64,000 nucleotides of DNA from JARRKC01 sp037388505 (GTDB taxonomy: Bacteria > Acidobacteriota > UBA6911 > RPQK01 > JAPXNP01): NCBI GenBank assembly GCA_037388505.1, contig JARRKC010000020.1, positions 1-64,000 of the forward strand, written 5' to 3'. Position numbers and translations under genes: made by a program. This document shows positions 52,101-60,086 of the stretch, one piece after another (position 1 is the first letter of the stretch; each line of letters opens with the position of its first letter). Below the pieces are notes generated by a model. It saw only the letters and a program-made list of their open reading frames with translations, searched no databases and had not been told where the DNA came from.

Positions 52101-53864
52101 GGTGACGTCGTGTTCGAGGACCCAAATCTCGAAGCCGTCGTCCACGAAACTCTCGGCCTGGCCCCGGATGTCCCCGTCGCCTGCGAGTGGGCGGCGAGTG
52201 TGGATTACCTGAATGCATCCGGACGCAACATCCGGACACTCACCGGTCTGGATGCTTTCACCGGTCTATTCATGCTTGCTCTCGAGAACAATCAGATCGG
52301 CGAGCTGGCTCCGCTTGCGGGCCTCAATCGTCTCAAATACCTCTATCTCTCCCGGAATCAGATCAGCCACCTCGAGCCACTGGCGAGTCTCACCCGGCTC
52401 TTTCGGCTCGAACTGGCCGACAACCGCATCCAAGACCCAACCCCACTGATCGGCCTCAGCGAGCTCGCCTTCCTTCAGTTGGACCAAAACAGAATCAGTG
52501 ATCTCGAACCTCTGGCCTATTTCACTCAGCTCCTGGGTCTCGGTCTCAGCGGGAACCAGATCCACGACGCTGGGCCCCTTGGAAATCTCACACAACTCAC
52601 CTCTCTGAATCTGGGTTCCAACGCAATCACCGATTTGTCGCCTTTATCCGGTCTCGTTGGATTGGAGCAACTACTGCTGGCCGACAACCAGATCCAGGAT
52701 GTGACGCCGCTGGCGGGTCTGGCTCACCTCCAATACCTCTCATTGGGCGAATTTCTCAAGGGAAACCTGGTGAGCGATCTGACGCCCCTGTCGGGGCTCT
52801 CGGAATTGTCCAGCTTGAAACTGATCGACAATCCGGTCATTGATCTGCACCCTCTAGCTGCCCTTCATCAACTCCGATTCCTGTATTTGGGCCACTACAC
52901 GACTCAGGGTCAGATCAGTGATTTGACGCCCCTGAGCGGTCTGACCGGCCTCGAGGGACTCGACCTGTCGCAGAATGACGTCAGCGACCTCGAACCTCTG
53001 GCAGGTTTCTCCCAGCTACAATGGCTCACTCTCTCGAACAATCGAGTTGGGGATTTGACGCCCCTGGAGGGGCTCATGCAACTCCGGTCCCTGACCCTGT
53101 ATCAGAACGAGGTCACAGACCTTGGACCGCTGGCAGGCATGACCAAGCTGCAGTGGTTGAGCGCCGGCTCGAATCAACTCCATGATCTGACACCCTTGAG
53201 CGGCCTGAGGGAGCTCGGCTCGATCGATCTCTCGGAAAACCAGATCACGGATCTCACACCCCTGGCCGGACTGGCCGAGCTCACCCAGCTGAGCATTTCC
53301 CATAATCAGTTCAGCGACCTGACGGCTTTGGGCGAATTGACGAAGCTCACCGTCCTCGATCTGTCGCGGAATCCGGGAATCCATGACTACCGGCCCCTTT
53401 CCGGCCTGACAGGACTCACGCAGCTTGCCCTCAGTGAAAATCGGCTCAGCTGCATTCCTCCCATCGCCGGTCTCACGGAGCTTCGAGAACTCAACCTCAG
53501 CTATAACCAGATCTCCGATCTCAGCACCCTGGCCAACCTGAAGCACCTCTGGGGCCTCTACATGTACATGAACCAGATCCGAGACCTCAGTCCTCTAGCC
53601 GACCTTGCTGCGCTTCAGACTCTTCTCCTCGGCCACAACCGAATCCAAAGCCTCGCGCCTTTGCAGGGCCTCGAGGCTCTGTACGACCTCGATCTTAGCT
53701 TCAATTCAGTTGCCGATCTCGCACCGCTCGTCGCGAACCCCGGCCTCGGCCGGGGTGACTACCTGTCCATCGGCCAGAACCAACTCGATGATGACGACTG
53801 TCCCGATCTTCAGGCACTGATTCTACGCGGCGTCCAAGTCTACTCTGACGTCGTCTGCCCTTGA
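49134..53864 (+). CDS. Giant secreted protein: ANPG modules, Big-2-like, NHL propeller, IPT-like, leucine-rich repeats
   Basis: 1576 residues. Export signal (LLAGLSVAGLLLTAVLSQD) near residues 20-45. Residues about 65-510 carry two or three beta-rich modules with ARTAVALANPGNDELALTAI and HFVDEWF...GDDEFQGTL, close to modules of the gene at 13926. Residues about 512-592 resemble a Big-2 Ig-like domain (DVATVDSQGTITAHKAGFAS). Residues about 600-905 are an NHL-type propeller (LYVSDADNHKIRTVAP, LWVADSADHTVGRIDLETG). About 905-980 is IPT-like. From about 985 to the end are more than twenty internalin-type LRRs of about 22 residues (LTPLSGLTGLEGLDLSQND). No sortase motif or C-terminal anchor is visible. 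Likely cell-surface or secreted adhesion/binding protein. Confidence 0.85.
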   Translation: MALTIGMTRNQRGTKLIGPSLRLLAGLSVAGLLLTAVLSQDSSLEVGWAWIQMEPDHPVSATVLYSGTDGDGVVLWEAAVGAVEPVHRGRLYVETTSRTRTAVALANPGNDELALTAILRGSRGREIDRQTWTLAAGGQAAHFVDEWFDKATAGDDEFQGTLTLESNDPSSRFAAVTLRENLNGRGEPIYATLPVARLEATSSPVSIDPILVFPQIGVGAGLSTRIILINPSDTPISGWIDIFQEGDPVGPSQSAEPAMQFTFDLDADSVFGIDVVNMGGILRGYAVLHLLEGSTLPAGVALYQIQSTAKGLTEAGVPAMVPTRHVRMMVDDLAASTGIAVAPLSKAAIPVQFDLKGLDGTLIGSTEELIGPLNGARYANEIFPDLPPGFVGILEASSEETFAAVALKSSTNSRGDFVLTTLPVTDLSNAPDIDLLVIPQIGLGPGLTTRLIAVAADGSGSTRGSVHFMYPGGTPMTVPVFGTPQTRASFEIAAGGGWRFDPTVPVRAADILLDREIVMEPGQSLRLSPIVVDDRGVRHESVPLRFDAIGLDVATVDSQGTITAHKAGFASIVVGCGDVVRSTTVTVVATTNRTTAFAANHIDTDDSGRLFFSSTSNQVILRADNLQGDAVVYAGIPQTAGYRDDARLNALFDGPSFIAMDRDTDTLYVSDADNHKIRTVAPDPTADVGTLELRGPDLGRPEGLAIDREGYLWVADSADHTVGRIDLETGDYEIIAGRSGEPGYLDGTAGGARFRSPHGLAVEQESALDRWSGEALGRPEPPVRILVADTDNGVIRRITRSGPEADASWEVETVTFDLPVLEGRGDSTRLQQSAACFESPWGISADAFGDFYVSDTAMGKVSLILPIGSIVPTLPTNGTPSDLVAAPDGSLLVAEGGQGIRRLTFGSPEILDVRWLSLGSGQERITIQGLNFAPESGVLVDAQLIPDRVVVDSGRIVFDLSSADLNGARIRVQNRGGLAEFAVPSSDCQGDVVFEDPNLEAVVHETLGLAPDVPVACEWAASVDYLNASGRNIRTLTGLDAFTGLFMLALENNQIGELAPLAGLNRLKYLYLSRNQISHLEPLASLTRLFRLELADNRIQDPTPLIGLSELAFLQLDQNRISDLEPLAYFTQLLGLGLSGNQIHDAGPLGNLTQLTSLNLGSNAITDLSPLSGLVGLEQLLLADNQIQDVTPLAGLAHLQYLSLGEFLKGNLVSDLTPLSGLSELSSLKLIDNPVIDLHPLAALHQLRFLYLGHYTTQGQISDLTPLSGLTGLEGLDLSQNDVSDLEPLAGFSQLQWLTLSNNRVGDLTPLEGLMQLRSLTLYQNEVTDLGPLAGMTKLQWLSAGSNQLHDLTPLSGLRELGSIDLSENQITDLTPLAGLAELTQLSISHNQFSDLTALGELTKLTVLDLSRNPGIHDYRPLSGLTGLTQLALSENRLSCIPPIAGLTELRELNLSYNQISDLSTLANLKHLWGLYMYMNQIRDLSPLADLAALQTLLLGHNRIQSLAPLQGLEALYDLDLSFNSVADLAPLVANPGLGRGDYLSIGQNQLDDDDCPDLQALILRGVQVYSDVVCP

Positions 53865-54036
53865 GCCGAGCTTTCTCGACAGACCAGACCCCTGAGAGAC
53901 TTCCCATTGGAATCCGCTTCATCCAGCGGATCTTCGAGAAGGTCGCCGTCTCCGGGTCGGGCCGATTTCCCGCGGCTTGAGCCATCGAGAAGAACGTAAA
54001 CACCACAATCATGAATGCTGCGGTGATTCCTTTCAT
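53701..54036 (-). pseudogene. Small exported-protein ORF, probably truncated
   Basis: An ATG at 54036 follows a strong ribosome site (GGGAGGAGAAG) and encodes a clear signal peptide, MKGITAAFMIVVFTFFSMAQ then AAG, followed by NRPDPETATFSKIRWMKRIP. After about residue 55 the frame enters the 3' end of the LRR gene on the other strand and becomes Arg-rich shadow sequence. The genuine part therefore looks like the 5' end of a secreted-protein gene cut off by the LRR gene end. It could also be a very short exported peptide. Not recognised as any family. Confidence 0.4.
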
Positions 54037-54311
54037 TGGACTTCTCCTCCCATTGCCCCCGCCGGATCTTCCAGAGAGGGTGTTACTGGTTGTCATCACT
54101 GACGGAATTCGCAGGGTGGAGGAGAATCTCGCAGGTCGGCAACTGATTCGGGTCAGAAACGAAAGGCTCGCCCCCGCGTGTCCTCCCAGCGCTGGACAGC
54201 CGGTCAGCGGGTGTGGACAGCCCGCGGGGGATCGGGTATCGTTCCCCTTCGTGTTTCCGCGACCCTTGGTCCCAATGTCGCCGATAGACCTCCCGAGATT
54301 GGCTGCTACTC

Positions 54312-55781
54312 ATGAATGACGTGCTTGATTTCGTGCTGACGCTGACGAACGCGGTTTCCGGCTGGATCTGGGGACTGCCGATGGTGGTCCTGCTGTTCGG
54401 AACCGGACTGCTTCTGACCCTCCTGACCCGTTTCGTCCAGATCCGCTATTTCCGCCAGGCCGTCCATCTCGTTCTCGGTACCGGCGGGTCTTCGGATGAG
54501 AAGGCCGCATCGAAGTCGGCCGGAGACATCACTCCGTTTCAGGCCCTGATGACCGCCCTCTCCTCCACGGTGGGCAACGGGAACATCGCCGGAGTGGCCA
54601 CGGCCATCGCCGCCGGCGGACCCGGTGCCGTCGTCTACATGTGGTTGACGGCGATTCTGGGAATGGCCACGACCTACTCGGAAGCGACACTGGCCATTCT
54701 CTTCAGGGTCCGGATGGAGGACGGCTCGATGGCGGGCGGCCCGATGTATTACTGCCGCTACGGGATTCGCAATCAGAAGGTTGCCGTCGTGGCCGGCGGG
54801 GTCTTTGCCGTATCCGGTGGCCTGGCCACGCTGCTGGGCACCGGCAACATGTTCCAGAGCCAGTCGATGGCACTGGCCGCCAGGCAACAGTTCGGACTTC
54901 CGGTCTGGCTGACCGGGGCGTTGGTCGCCTTTCTGGCCGGTCTGGTCATCATCGGCGGAATCAGTCGGATCGGACGCGTCGCCGAGAAGCTCGTGCCGAC
55001 GATGATCGTCTGCTATTTCCTGGGTGCGGCGGTGGTCATCCTGGCCAATTTGAGCCAGGTTCCGGCCGCCTTCGAGCTGATCTTCTACTCCGCCTGGAAT
55101 CCACAGGCGGCTTTCGGCGGCGCAGTGGGAATCGGCGTGCAGCAGGCGCTGCGCTACGGCGTGGCCCGAGGCCTGCTCTCGAATGAAGCCGGACTGGGCA
55201 GTTCTCCCATCGCTCACGGAGCGGCCCGCACTCGCTATCCCGTCTGCCAGGGCTCTATCGCCATGATGGGTGTCTTCATCGACACCATTGTCGTCTGCAC
55301 GCTGACCGCCCTGGTCATCGTCATAACCGGCGCCTACCGGGGTTCCACCCTGATGGTTTCCGGGGGGTTGTCCGGAGCCGATCTCACGGTCAATGCCTTC
55401 AACATCGGAATGCCGGGCCCGCTCGCCGGCTGGGGCGGGACGATTGTGGTCCTTTCCTCACTCCTGTTCGGGTTCACGACTCTTCTCGGCTGGAGCTACT
55501 ACGGGCAGATCTGCTGCGAATACCTGTTCGGTGTGGTTGCCGTCCGACCCTATAGAGTGGTGTTCATCATCCTGGTCTTTTTCGGCTCGCTCCTGACCGG
55601 ACATTTCGCTCCGATCATCACCAACATCGGAGACATCTTCAACGCCGTGATGGCCTTTCCCAACCTGATCGGGCTGCTGGTCTTGGCCGGCATCGTCGCC
55701 CGCGTGACCTTATCGACTTACCGAGCCAGGGACATGCGAGCAGAAACGGCGACCCCTATCGATCTGGCAGGCGAGCGCTAG
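54312..55781 (+). CDS. Alanine/glycine:cation symporter family protein
   Basis: 489 residues with about 11 helices. Family signatures: GTGLLLTLLTRFVQIRYFRQ, ALMTALSSTVGNGNIAGVAT, GMATTYSEATLAILFR, EAGLGSSPIAHGAARTRYPV and GAVVYMWLTAILG. Members of the AGCS family (DagA, AlsT) import alanine or glycine with Na+ or H+. Length is normal. It is followed after 45 bp by xdhC but the two are not functionally linked in an obvious way. The 275-bp upstream gap has no gene of its own beyond the small ORF at 54036. Confidence 0.94.
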   Translation: MNDVLDFVLTLTNAVSGWIWGLPMVVLLFGTGLLLTLLTRFVQIRYFRQAVHLVLGTGGSSDEKAASKSAGDITPFQALMTALSSTVGNGNIAGVATAIAAGGPGAVVYMWLTAILGMATTYSEATLAILFRVRMEDGSMAGGPMYYCRYGIRNQKVAVVAGGVFAVSGGLATLLGTGNMFQSQSMALAARQQFGLPVWLTGALVAFLAGLVIIGGISRIGRVAEKLVPTMIVCYFLGAAVVILANLSQVPAAFELIFYSAWNPQAAFGGAVGIGVQQALRYGVARGLLSNEAGLGSSPIAHGAARTRYPVCQGSIAMMGVFIDTIVVCTLTALVIVITGAYRGSTLMVSGGLSGADLTVNAFNIGMPGPLAGWGGTIVVLSSLLFGFTTLLGWSYYGQICCEYLFGVVAVRPYRVVFIILVFFGSLLTGHFAPIITNIGDIFNAVMAFPNLIGLLVLAGIVARVTLSTYRARDMRAETATPIDLAGER

Positions 55782-55826
55782 CCCTCGCGGGCTCATCCTT
55801 GTCAGAGTGCCCCTTCGACTGCCACA

Positions 55827-56702
55827 ATGACTGACGTGGATCTCTACCGCGAAATCGTGCGCATCCGCGAATCCGGCGACAGGGCCGCGCTGGCGACCAT
55901 CATTCGTCGGATCGGGAGTACCCCCCGCAAGGATGCCGCCAAGATGCTGATCCGGGAGGATGGAACGTCCCTCGGCTCGGTCGGAGGCGGATGTGTGGAA
56001 GCGGCAGTCTGGCAGAAGGCGACCGACGTCATTCGGTCCGGCCGTCCTCACCTCCTCGCCTTCGATCTCAATGACGACGATGCGGCCAACGACGGACTGG
56101 TCTGCGGAGGCACCGTCGAAATCTTCATCGAGCCCATCATGAGCACTGAAAAGCTGGTCATCCTCGGTGCCGGTCATCTCGGTCAGGCCATCAGCCGCCT
56201 CGCCAAACAGGTGGACTTCGACGTCACCGTCGCCGATGATCGGGAGACATTCGCCAGTCGGGAACGTTTTCCGGAAGCGGACCACCTGGCGATCACTGAA
56301 TTCGGAAGCGCGTTCTCCGGAATTCAAGTCGACGCCAATACTTACATTTTGATCGTGACGCGCGGACACCATCACGACCAGATCGCCACCGAACAGGCCG
56401 TCCAGACACCCGCCCGCTACATTGGGCTCGTGGGCAGCCGTCGAAAAATCAAGATCATCGTAGAGAATCTGCTCGAGAAGGGGCTTACCGCCGATCACTT
56501 CAAGAACTTCGTAGCTCCCATCGGAATACCGATTGGCTCTGAGACGCCGGAGGAGATCGCCGTCAGCGTGGTGGCCGAACTGATTGCCGTTCGTAAAGGT
56601 GTGCACCAGCGAAGCGAGAAGCAACAGTTCATTCAGCGACTCCTCAAAGAGAAAACCAGCGAATCGGCGGCTTTGGCCCCGGCGGGGGAATCCGAGGAAT
56701 GA
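55827..56702 (+). CDS. XdhC/CoxI family molybdenum-enzyme maturation protein
   Basis: 291 residues. N-terminal XdhC/CoxI domain with GDRAALATIIRRIGSTPRKD, MLIREDGTSLGSVGGGCVEA and GLVCGGTVEIFIEPI. The C-terminal Rossmann domain has LVILGAGHLGQAISRLAKQV, YILIVTRGHHHDQIATEQA and RYIGLVGSRRKIKIIVENL, then GIPIGSETPEEIAVSVVAEL. Such proteins protect and deliver sulfurated molybdopterin cytosine dinucleotide to xanthine-dehydrogenase-type enzymes. No such enzyme is in the window. The tandem array at 56713 begins 11 bp after the stop. Confidence 0.93.
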   Translation: MTDVDLYREIVRIRESGDRAALATIIRRIGSTPRKDAAKMLIREDGTSLGSVGGGCVEAAVWQKATDVIRSGRPHLLAFDLNDDDAANDGLVCGGTVEIFIEPIMSTEKLVILGAGHLGQAISRLAKQVDFDVTVADDRETFASRERFPEADHLAITEFGSAFSGIQVDANTYILIVTRGHHHDQIATEQAVQTPARYIGLVGSRRKIKIIVENLLEKGLTADHFKNFVAPIGIPIGSETPEEIAVSVVAELIAVRKGVHQRSEKQQFIQRLLKEKTSESAALAPAGESEE

Positions 56703-56712
56703 AGGCCGGGTT

Positions 56713-57255
56713 GGCCAGCGAATCCCACGAATGACGCCAATGGAAGCCCCGAACCTGATTCGCGGGATGAGCGTCATTCGCTAGCCCACCTGGCCGGTCC
56801 TGCCAGCTAATCTCACGAATCTCGCCAATGGAAATCCAGGACCCGATTCGCGGGATAGGCGTCATTCGCTGGCCCACTCGGCCGGTCCTGCCAGCTAATC
56901 TCACGAATCTCGCCAATGGGAATCCAGGACCCGATTCGCGGGATGAGCGTCATTCGCTGGCCCACTTGGCCGGTCCTGCCAGCTAATCTCACGAATCTCG
57001 CCAATGGAAACCCCGAACCTGATTCGCGGGATGGGCGTCATTCGCTAGCCCACCTGCACGGTCCCTGCCAGCCAATCTCACGAATCTCGCCAATGGGAAT
57101 CCAGGACCCGATTCGCGGGATGAGCGTGATTCGCTGGCCCACTTGGCCGGTCCTGCCAGCCAATCTCACGAATCTCGCCAATGGGAATCCAGGACCCGAT
57201 TCGCGGGATGAGCGTCATTCGCTGGCCAACCTGGCCGGTCTTGCCAGCCAATCTT
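56713..57255. repeat. Tandem array of 88-89-bp units (array A, seven starts)
   Basis: Unit starts (GCCAGC followed by AAT) are at 56713, 56802, 56890, 56978, 57067, 57155 and 57243 (last partial). Each unit contains CACGAATCTCGCCAATGG, then GATTCGCGGGATGAGCGTCA and TTCGCTGGCC; the ends GCCAGC(C/T)AAT and ATTCGCTGGC are inverted, so each unit can fold. Copies are nearly identical in the middle, with the first most divergent. It fills the gap between convergent xdhC and tsaC and runs 41 bp into tsaC. Unit length is not a multiple of three. There are no unique spacers, so it is not a CRISPR. A related array lies at 63081. Confidence 0.85.
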
Positions 57256-57832
57256 CGCGTACGATTCGGAATGGTTGGCTGGAAGCATCCAGAACCGTCG
57301 AGGGTCGACGGGCTGGTAGCGGCCCGGCGTCGAGAAACAGGTCGACCCGGTTCCCGAAGAGCTTGCGCAACACGTCTGGAGAGCCGTCGTAGCACTCGCC
57401 TGAGCGGTTAGAGCTGGTCGAGACCAGGGGAACCCGAAGCAGTTCGAGCCAGCGCTGGAGGAACCCGGAAGCCGGCCAGCGAACGCCGAGCTTTCCACCA
57501 TCGCCCTGCAGATCCTTCGGCATCTTAGGCGCCGCCTTGAATAGAACGGTCAACGGACCTGGCCAAAAATGTTCCAGCAGAGAACGCGCCTCCTTCGAAA
57601 CACCCACCGCGAGCTCCTGGAGCTGCTCCATCGAGTAGATCAACACGAGCATGCCCTTCGCCCCGGACCTCCCCTTGACAGCCAGGAGCCTTTGAACCGA
57701 GACGGGCCTGAGCGCGTCACAACCAAGTCCGTAGATCGTGTCGGTCGGATAAAGGACGACTCCGCCGTCGCGAACGATCTGGGCGGCCCTCCGAAGTTTC
57801 TCCGGGTCAGGGTCTTGCAGGTCGATCCTCAT
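57215..57832 (-). CDS. tsaC: Threonylcarbamoyl-AMP synthase (YrdC/Sua5 domain)
   Basis: 205 residues from MRIDLQDPDPEKLRRAAQIV at 57832. Makes threonylcarbamoyl-adenylate from threonine, bicarbonate and ATP for t6A37 of tRNA. Motifs: GGVVLYPTDTIYGLGCDA, LAVKGRSGAKGMLVLI with the conserved KxR, HFWPGPLTVLFKA, LGVRWPAS and LVSTSSNRSGE. It is the short TsaC type with no Sua5 C-terminal domain. The last 13 or so codons (DWLARPARLASE) and the stop codon come from the tandem array A, so the native C-terminus has been replaced or extended. Divergent from the trmH-like gene by only 26 bp, with shared promoter space. Confidence 0.93.
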   Translation of the reverse strand: MRIDLQDPDPEKLRRAAQIVRDGGVVLYPTDTIYGLGCDALRPVSVQRLLAVKGRSGAKGMLVLIYSMEQLQELAVGVSKEARSLLEHFWPGPLTVLFKAAPKMPKDLQGDGGKLGVRWPASGFLQRWLELLRVPLVSTSSNRSGECYDGSPDVLRKLFGNRVDLFLDAGPLPARRPSTVLDASSQPFRIVREDWLARPARLASE

Positions 57833-57858
57833 CGTCCTCCAGGATACAATAGCGCTTC

Positions 57859-58632
57859 GTGTCACCTCGTCCCAGCCGCGAGATCCGCAGTTCTCAAAAT
57901 CCTTCGTTCAAGAAGTGGCGGCGTTGGATTCTCAATCCTTCGGAGTCGGACTGCCCCTGCCTGCCGTTGGAAGGCGACAAACAGGTTCGCGAGCTCCTCG
58001 CGGTACGGAGGGCTCGCCTGATGATCATTTCGGAGAGCCATCGGAGCGAATGGAAAACGGATTCACAGAAAACCGTGGAGACCGTCGTACTCCCCGATCG
58101 GCTGGTGGACCAGCTCAGTCCGGTGAAAACCTCCCAGGGGATTCTCGCGTTCTTCGATAAACCTGAATGGGACTGGTCAGACATGACGCCTCACTTGGTC
58201 TACGCCGCCGGCCTCCAGGATCCGGGGAATCTGGGAACGCTGTTCCGAACAGCCGCCGCGACGGGTCTGTTCAGTCTGGTGACGGCTCCAGGGACGGTCT
58301 CCTGCTTCAACGACAAAGTGGTCCGGGCATCAGCAGGCTATCTGTACTCAGTCCCGTTTCTGCAGGACCGTTCGCTCGAGGAGCTCAAACGCAGCGGCTA
58401 CCGCCTGGTGGTCTCGGAAGCCGGCCACGGCTCCGATCTCTTTTCGTTCCACTTCCCCACCCCTATGGCAATCGTCGTCGGGCGCGAAGGAGGAGGGATC
58501 CCGAACGTGCCCGGCGACGCTGCACGAGTACGCATTCCGATGGCCGCGGGTGTGGAGAGTCTCAATGCCGCAGTAGCGGCGGCCGTGATCATGTACGAAG
58601 TCTTGCGCAGGGAACTGGGAGCGGGAGGCTAG
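57859..58632 (+). CDS. TrmH-family (SpoU) RNA 2'-O-methyltransferase
   Basis: 257 residues, GTG start. N-terminal substrate-binding part (about 20-100) with CLPLEGDKQVRELLAV and LVDQLSPVKTSQGILAFF. The C-terminal SPOUT domain has motif 1 LQDPGNLGTLFRTAAATG, motif 2 MAIVVGREGGGIPNV and motif 3 IPMAAGVESLNAAVAAAVIM, the knotted S-adenosylmethionine site. It resembles RlmB/TsnR-like rRNA methyltransferases; the exact nucleotide is unknown. Probably co-transcribed with rarA 53 bp downstream. Confidence 0.92.
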   Translation: MSPRPSREIRSSQNPSFKKWRRWILNPSESDCPCLPLEGDKQVRELLAVRRARLMIISESHRSEWKTDSQKTVETVVLPDRLVDQLSPVKTSQGILAFFDKPEWDWSDMTPHLVYAAGLQDPGNLGTLFRTAAATGLFSLVTAPGTVSCFNDKVVRASAGYLYSVPFLQDRSLEELKRSGYRLVVSEAGHGSDLFSFHFPTPMAIVVGREGGGIPNVPGDAARVRIPMAAGVESLNAAVAAAVIMYEVLRRELGAGG

Positions 58633-58685
58633 ATGCTGGACGCTGGAATGACCGGGACACGGTACAATTGAGCGGGACTCTCACT

Positions 58686-60053
58686 ATGGCGCAGGACCTG
58701 TTCTCAGACTTGCACGAGGAGGCTTCCCCCGGTTCGGAGGACCAAGCCGAATCCCAACCGAGACCCCTTGCCGACCGAATGCGGCCGACGACTCTCGACG
58801 AGGTCGTCGGGCAAGAACACCTGCTTGGACCGGACAAGTTTCTGCGTCAGGCCGTTCGCGCCGACCAGATCCCTTCGATGATCCTGTGGGGCCCTCCTGG
58901 CGTCGGCAAGACCACCCTCGCCCAGATCATCGCGCGCGAAACCGACGCCCACTTCATTGCCATGAGTGCGGTGCTTTCCGGCGTCAAGGACGTGAAGAAA
59001 GTCATCGAAGAGGCGAGGTTCCAGCGCCGGACCGCGAATCGTCGCACGATCCTGTTCGTCGATGAGATCCACCGTTTCAACAAAGCCCAGCAGGATGCCT
59101 TCCTGGCTCACGTCGAAAACGGTACGTTGGTTCTGATCGGAGCCACCACCGAGAACCCCTCCTTCGAGGTGATCGCTCCCCTTCTCTCCCGAACACGGGT
59201 GCTGGTGCTGAATTCCCTGACCGATGACCAGATCGTCGAGATCCTCGACCGGGCTCTTCACGACACCGAGCGCGGTTTAGGAGGTGAGGGCATCGAAGCC
59301 GGTCCCGAGGTACTTCGGAAGCTGGCTCAATTCGCCAATGGAGACGCCCGGTCCGCCCTCAACGCGCTGGAAGTTGCTGCGCAGTTGGCCAAACAGATAA
59401 ATGCCGATTCTCCGGTGATTTCCGTACAGGTTCTGGAGTCAGCACTTCAACATCGAAACCTGCTCTACGACAAGACGGGAGAGGAGCACTACAATCTCAT
59501 CTCCGCTTTGCATAAGTCGTTGCGCAACAGCGATGTCGATGCTTCGCTGTATTGGCTGGCCCGCATGCTCGAGTCGGGTGAGGACCCGCTCTACGTTGCG
59601 CGCAGGATGGTCCGCTTCGCCTCCGAGGACGTCGGTATGGCCGACCCCAAGGCGCTCGGCTATGCCCTGGACGCGATGAACGCCTTTCACTTCATCGGTC
59701 TCCCCGAGGGCAAGCTGGCGCTCGCCCAGATCGCGGCTTATCTGGCACTGGCCCCAAAATCCAATGCCGTCTACCGCGCCTACCAGGAAGCGGCCGGAGA
59801 CGTGGCCTCCACTCGAAACGATCCTGTTCCGCTGCACCTGCGAAACGCCCCCACCCGCTTGATGAAGGAACTGGGCTATTCGAAGGGTTACCGCTATGCG
59901 CACGACGAGACCGCGGGCATTTCGGTCATGGAGTGTCTGCCGGAGAATCTGCGCGGTCGCCGCTACTATCACCCCACCCAGCACGGGCTGGAGAAAGCTT
60001 GGACAGAGCGGTTGAAACAGATCGAGCAGTTGCGCCGGAAGGCTGACGAGTAG
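58686..60053 (+). CDS. rarA: Replication-associated recombination protein A (RarA/MgsA)
   Basis: 455 residues from MAQDLFSDLHEEASPGSEDQ at 58686; the frame is open upstream but only as shadow of the preceding gene. AAA+ ATPase of stalled-fork handling. Walker A GPPGVGKT at residues 69-76, Walker B ILFVDEIHRF at 122-131, sensor IGATTENPSFEVI, SRTRVLVLNSL, and the C-terminal MgsA domain (SEDVGMADPKALGYALDAMN, YLALAPKSNAVYRAYQEA). Length normal. Third gene in a plus-strand group. Confidence 0.95.
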   Translation: MAQDLFSDLHEEASPGSEDQAESQPRPLADRMRPTTLDEVVGQEHLLGPDKFLRQAVRADQIPSMILWGPPGVGKTTLAQIIARETDAHFIAMSAVLSGVKDVKKVIEEARFQRRTANRRTILFVDEIHRFNKAQQDAFLAHVENGTLVLIGATTENPSFEVIAPLLSRTRVLVLNSLTDDQIVEILDRALHDTERGLGGEGIEAGPEVLRKLAQFANGDARSALNALEVAAQLAKQINADSPVISVQVLESALQHRNLLYDKTGEEHYNLISALHKSLRNSDVDASLYWLARMLESGEDPLYVARRMVRFASEDVGMADPKALGYALDAMNAFHFIGLPEGKLALAQIAAYLALAPKSNAVYRAYQEAAGDVASTRNDPVPLHLRNAPTRLMKELGYSKGYRYAHDETAGISVMECLPENLRGRRYYHPTQHGLEKAWTERLKQIEQLRRKADE

Positions 60054-60086
60054 GATATACTCGAATTACGCATCTGGAGACTTCCA

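Noticed and set aside
56713..57255. CRISPR array
   Set aside because: Units of 88-89 bp are contiguous with no unique spacers and no cas genes are nearby.
56644..57501. Several short frames on both strands within array A
   Set aside because: They are produced by repeat units whose length is not a multiple of three and show no conserved start or ribosome site.
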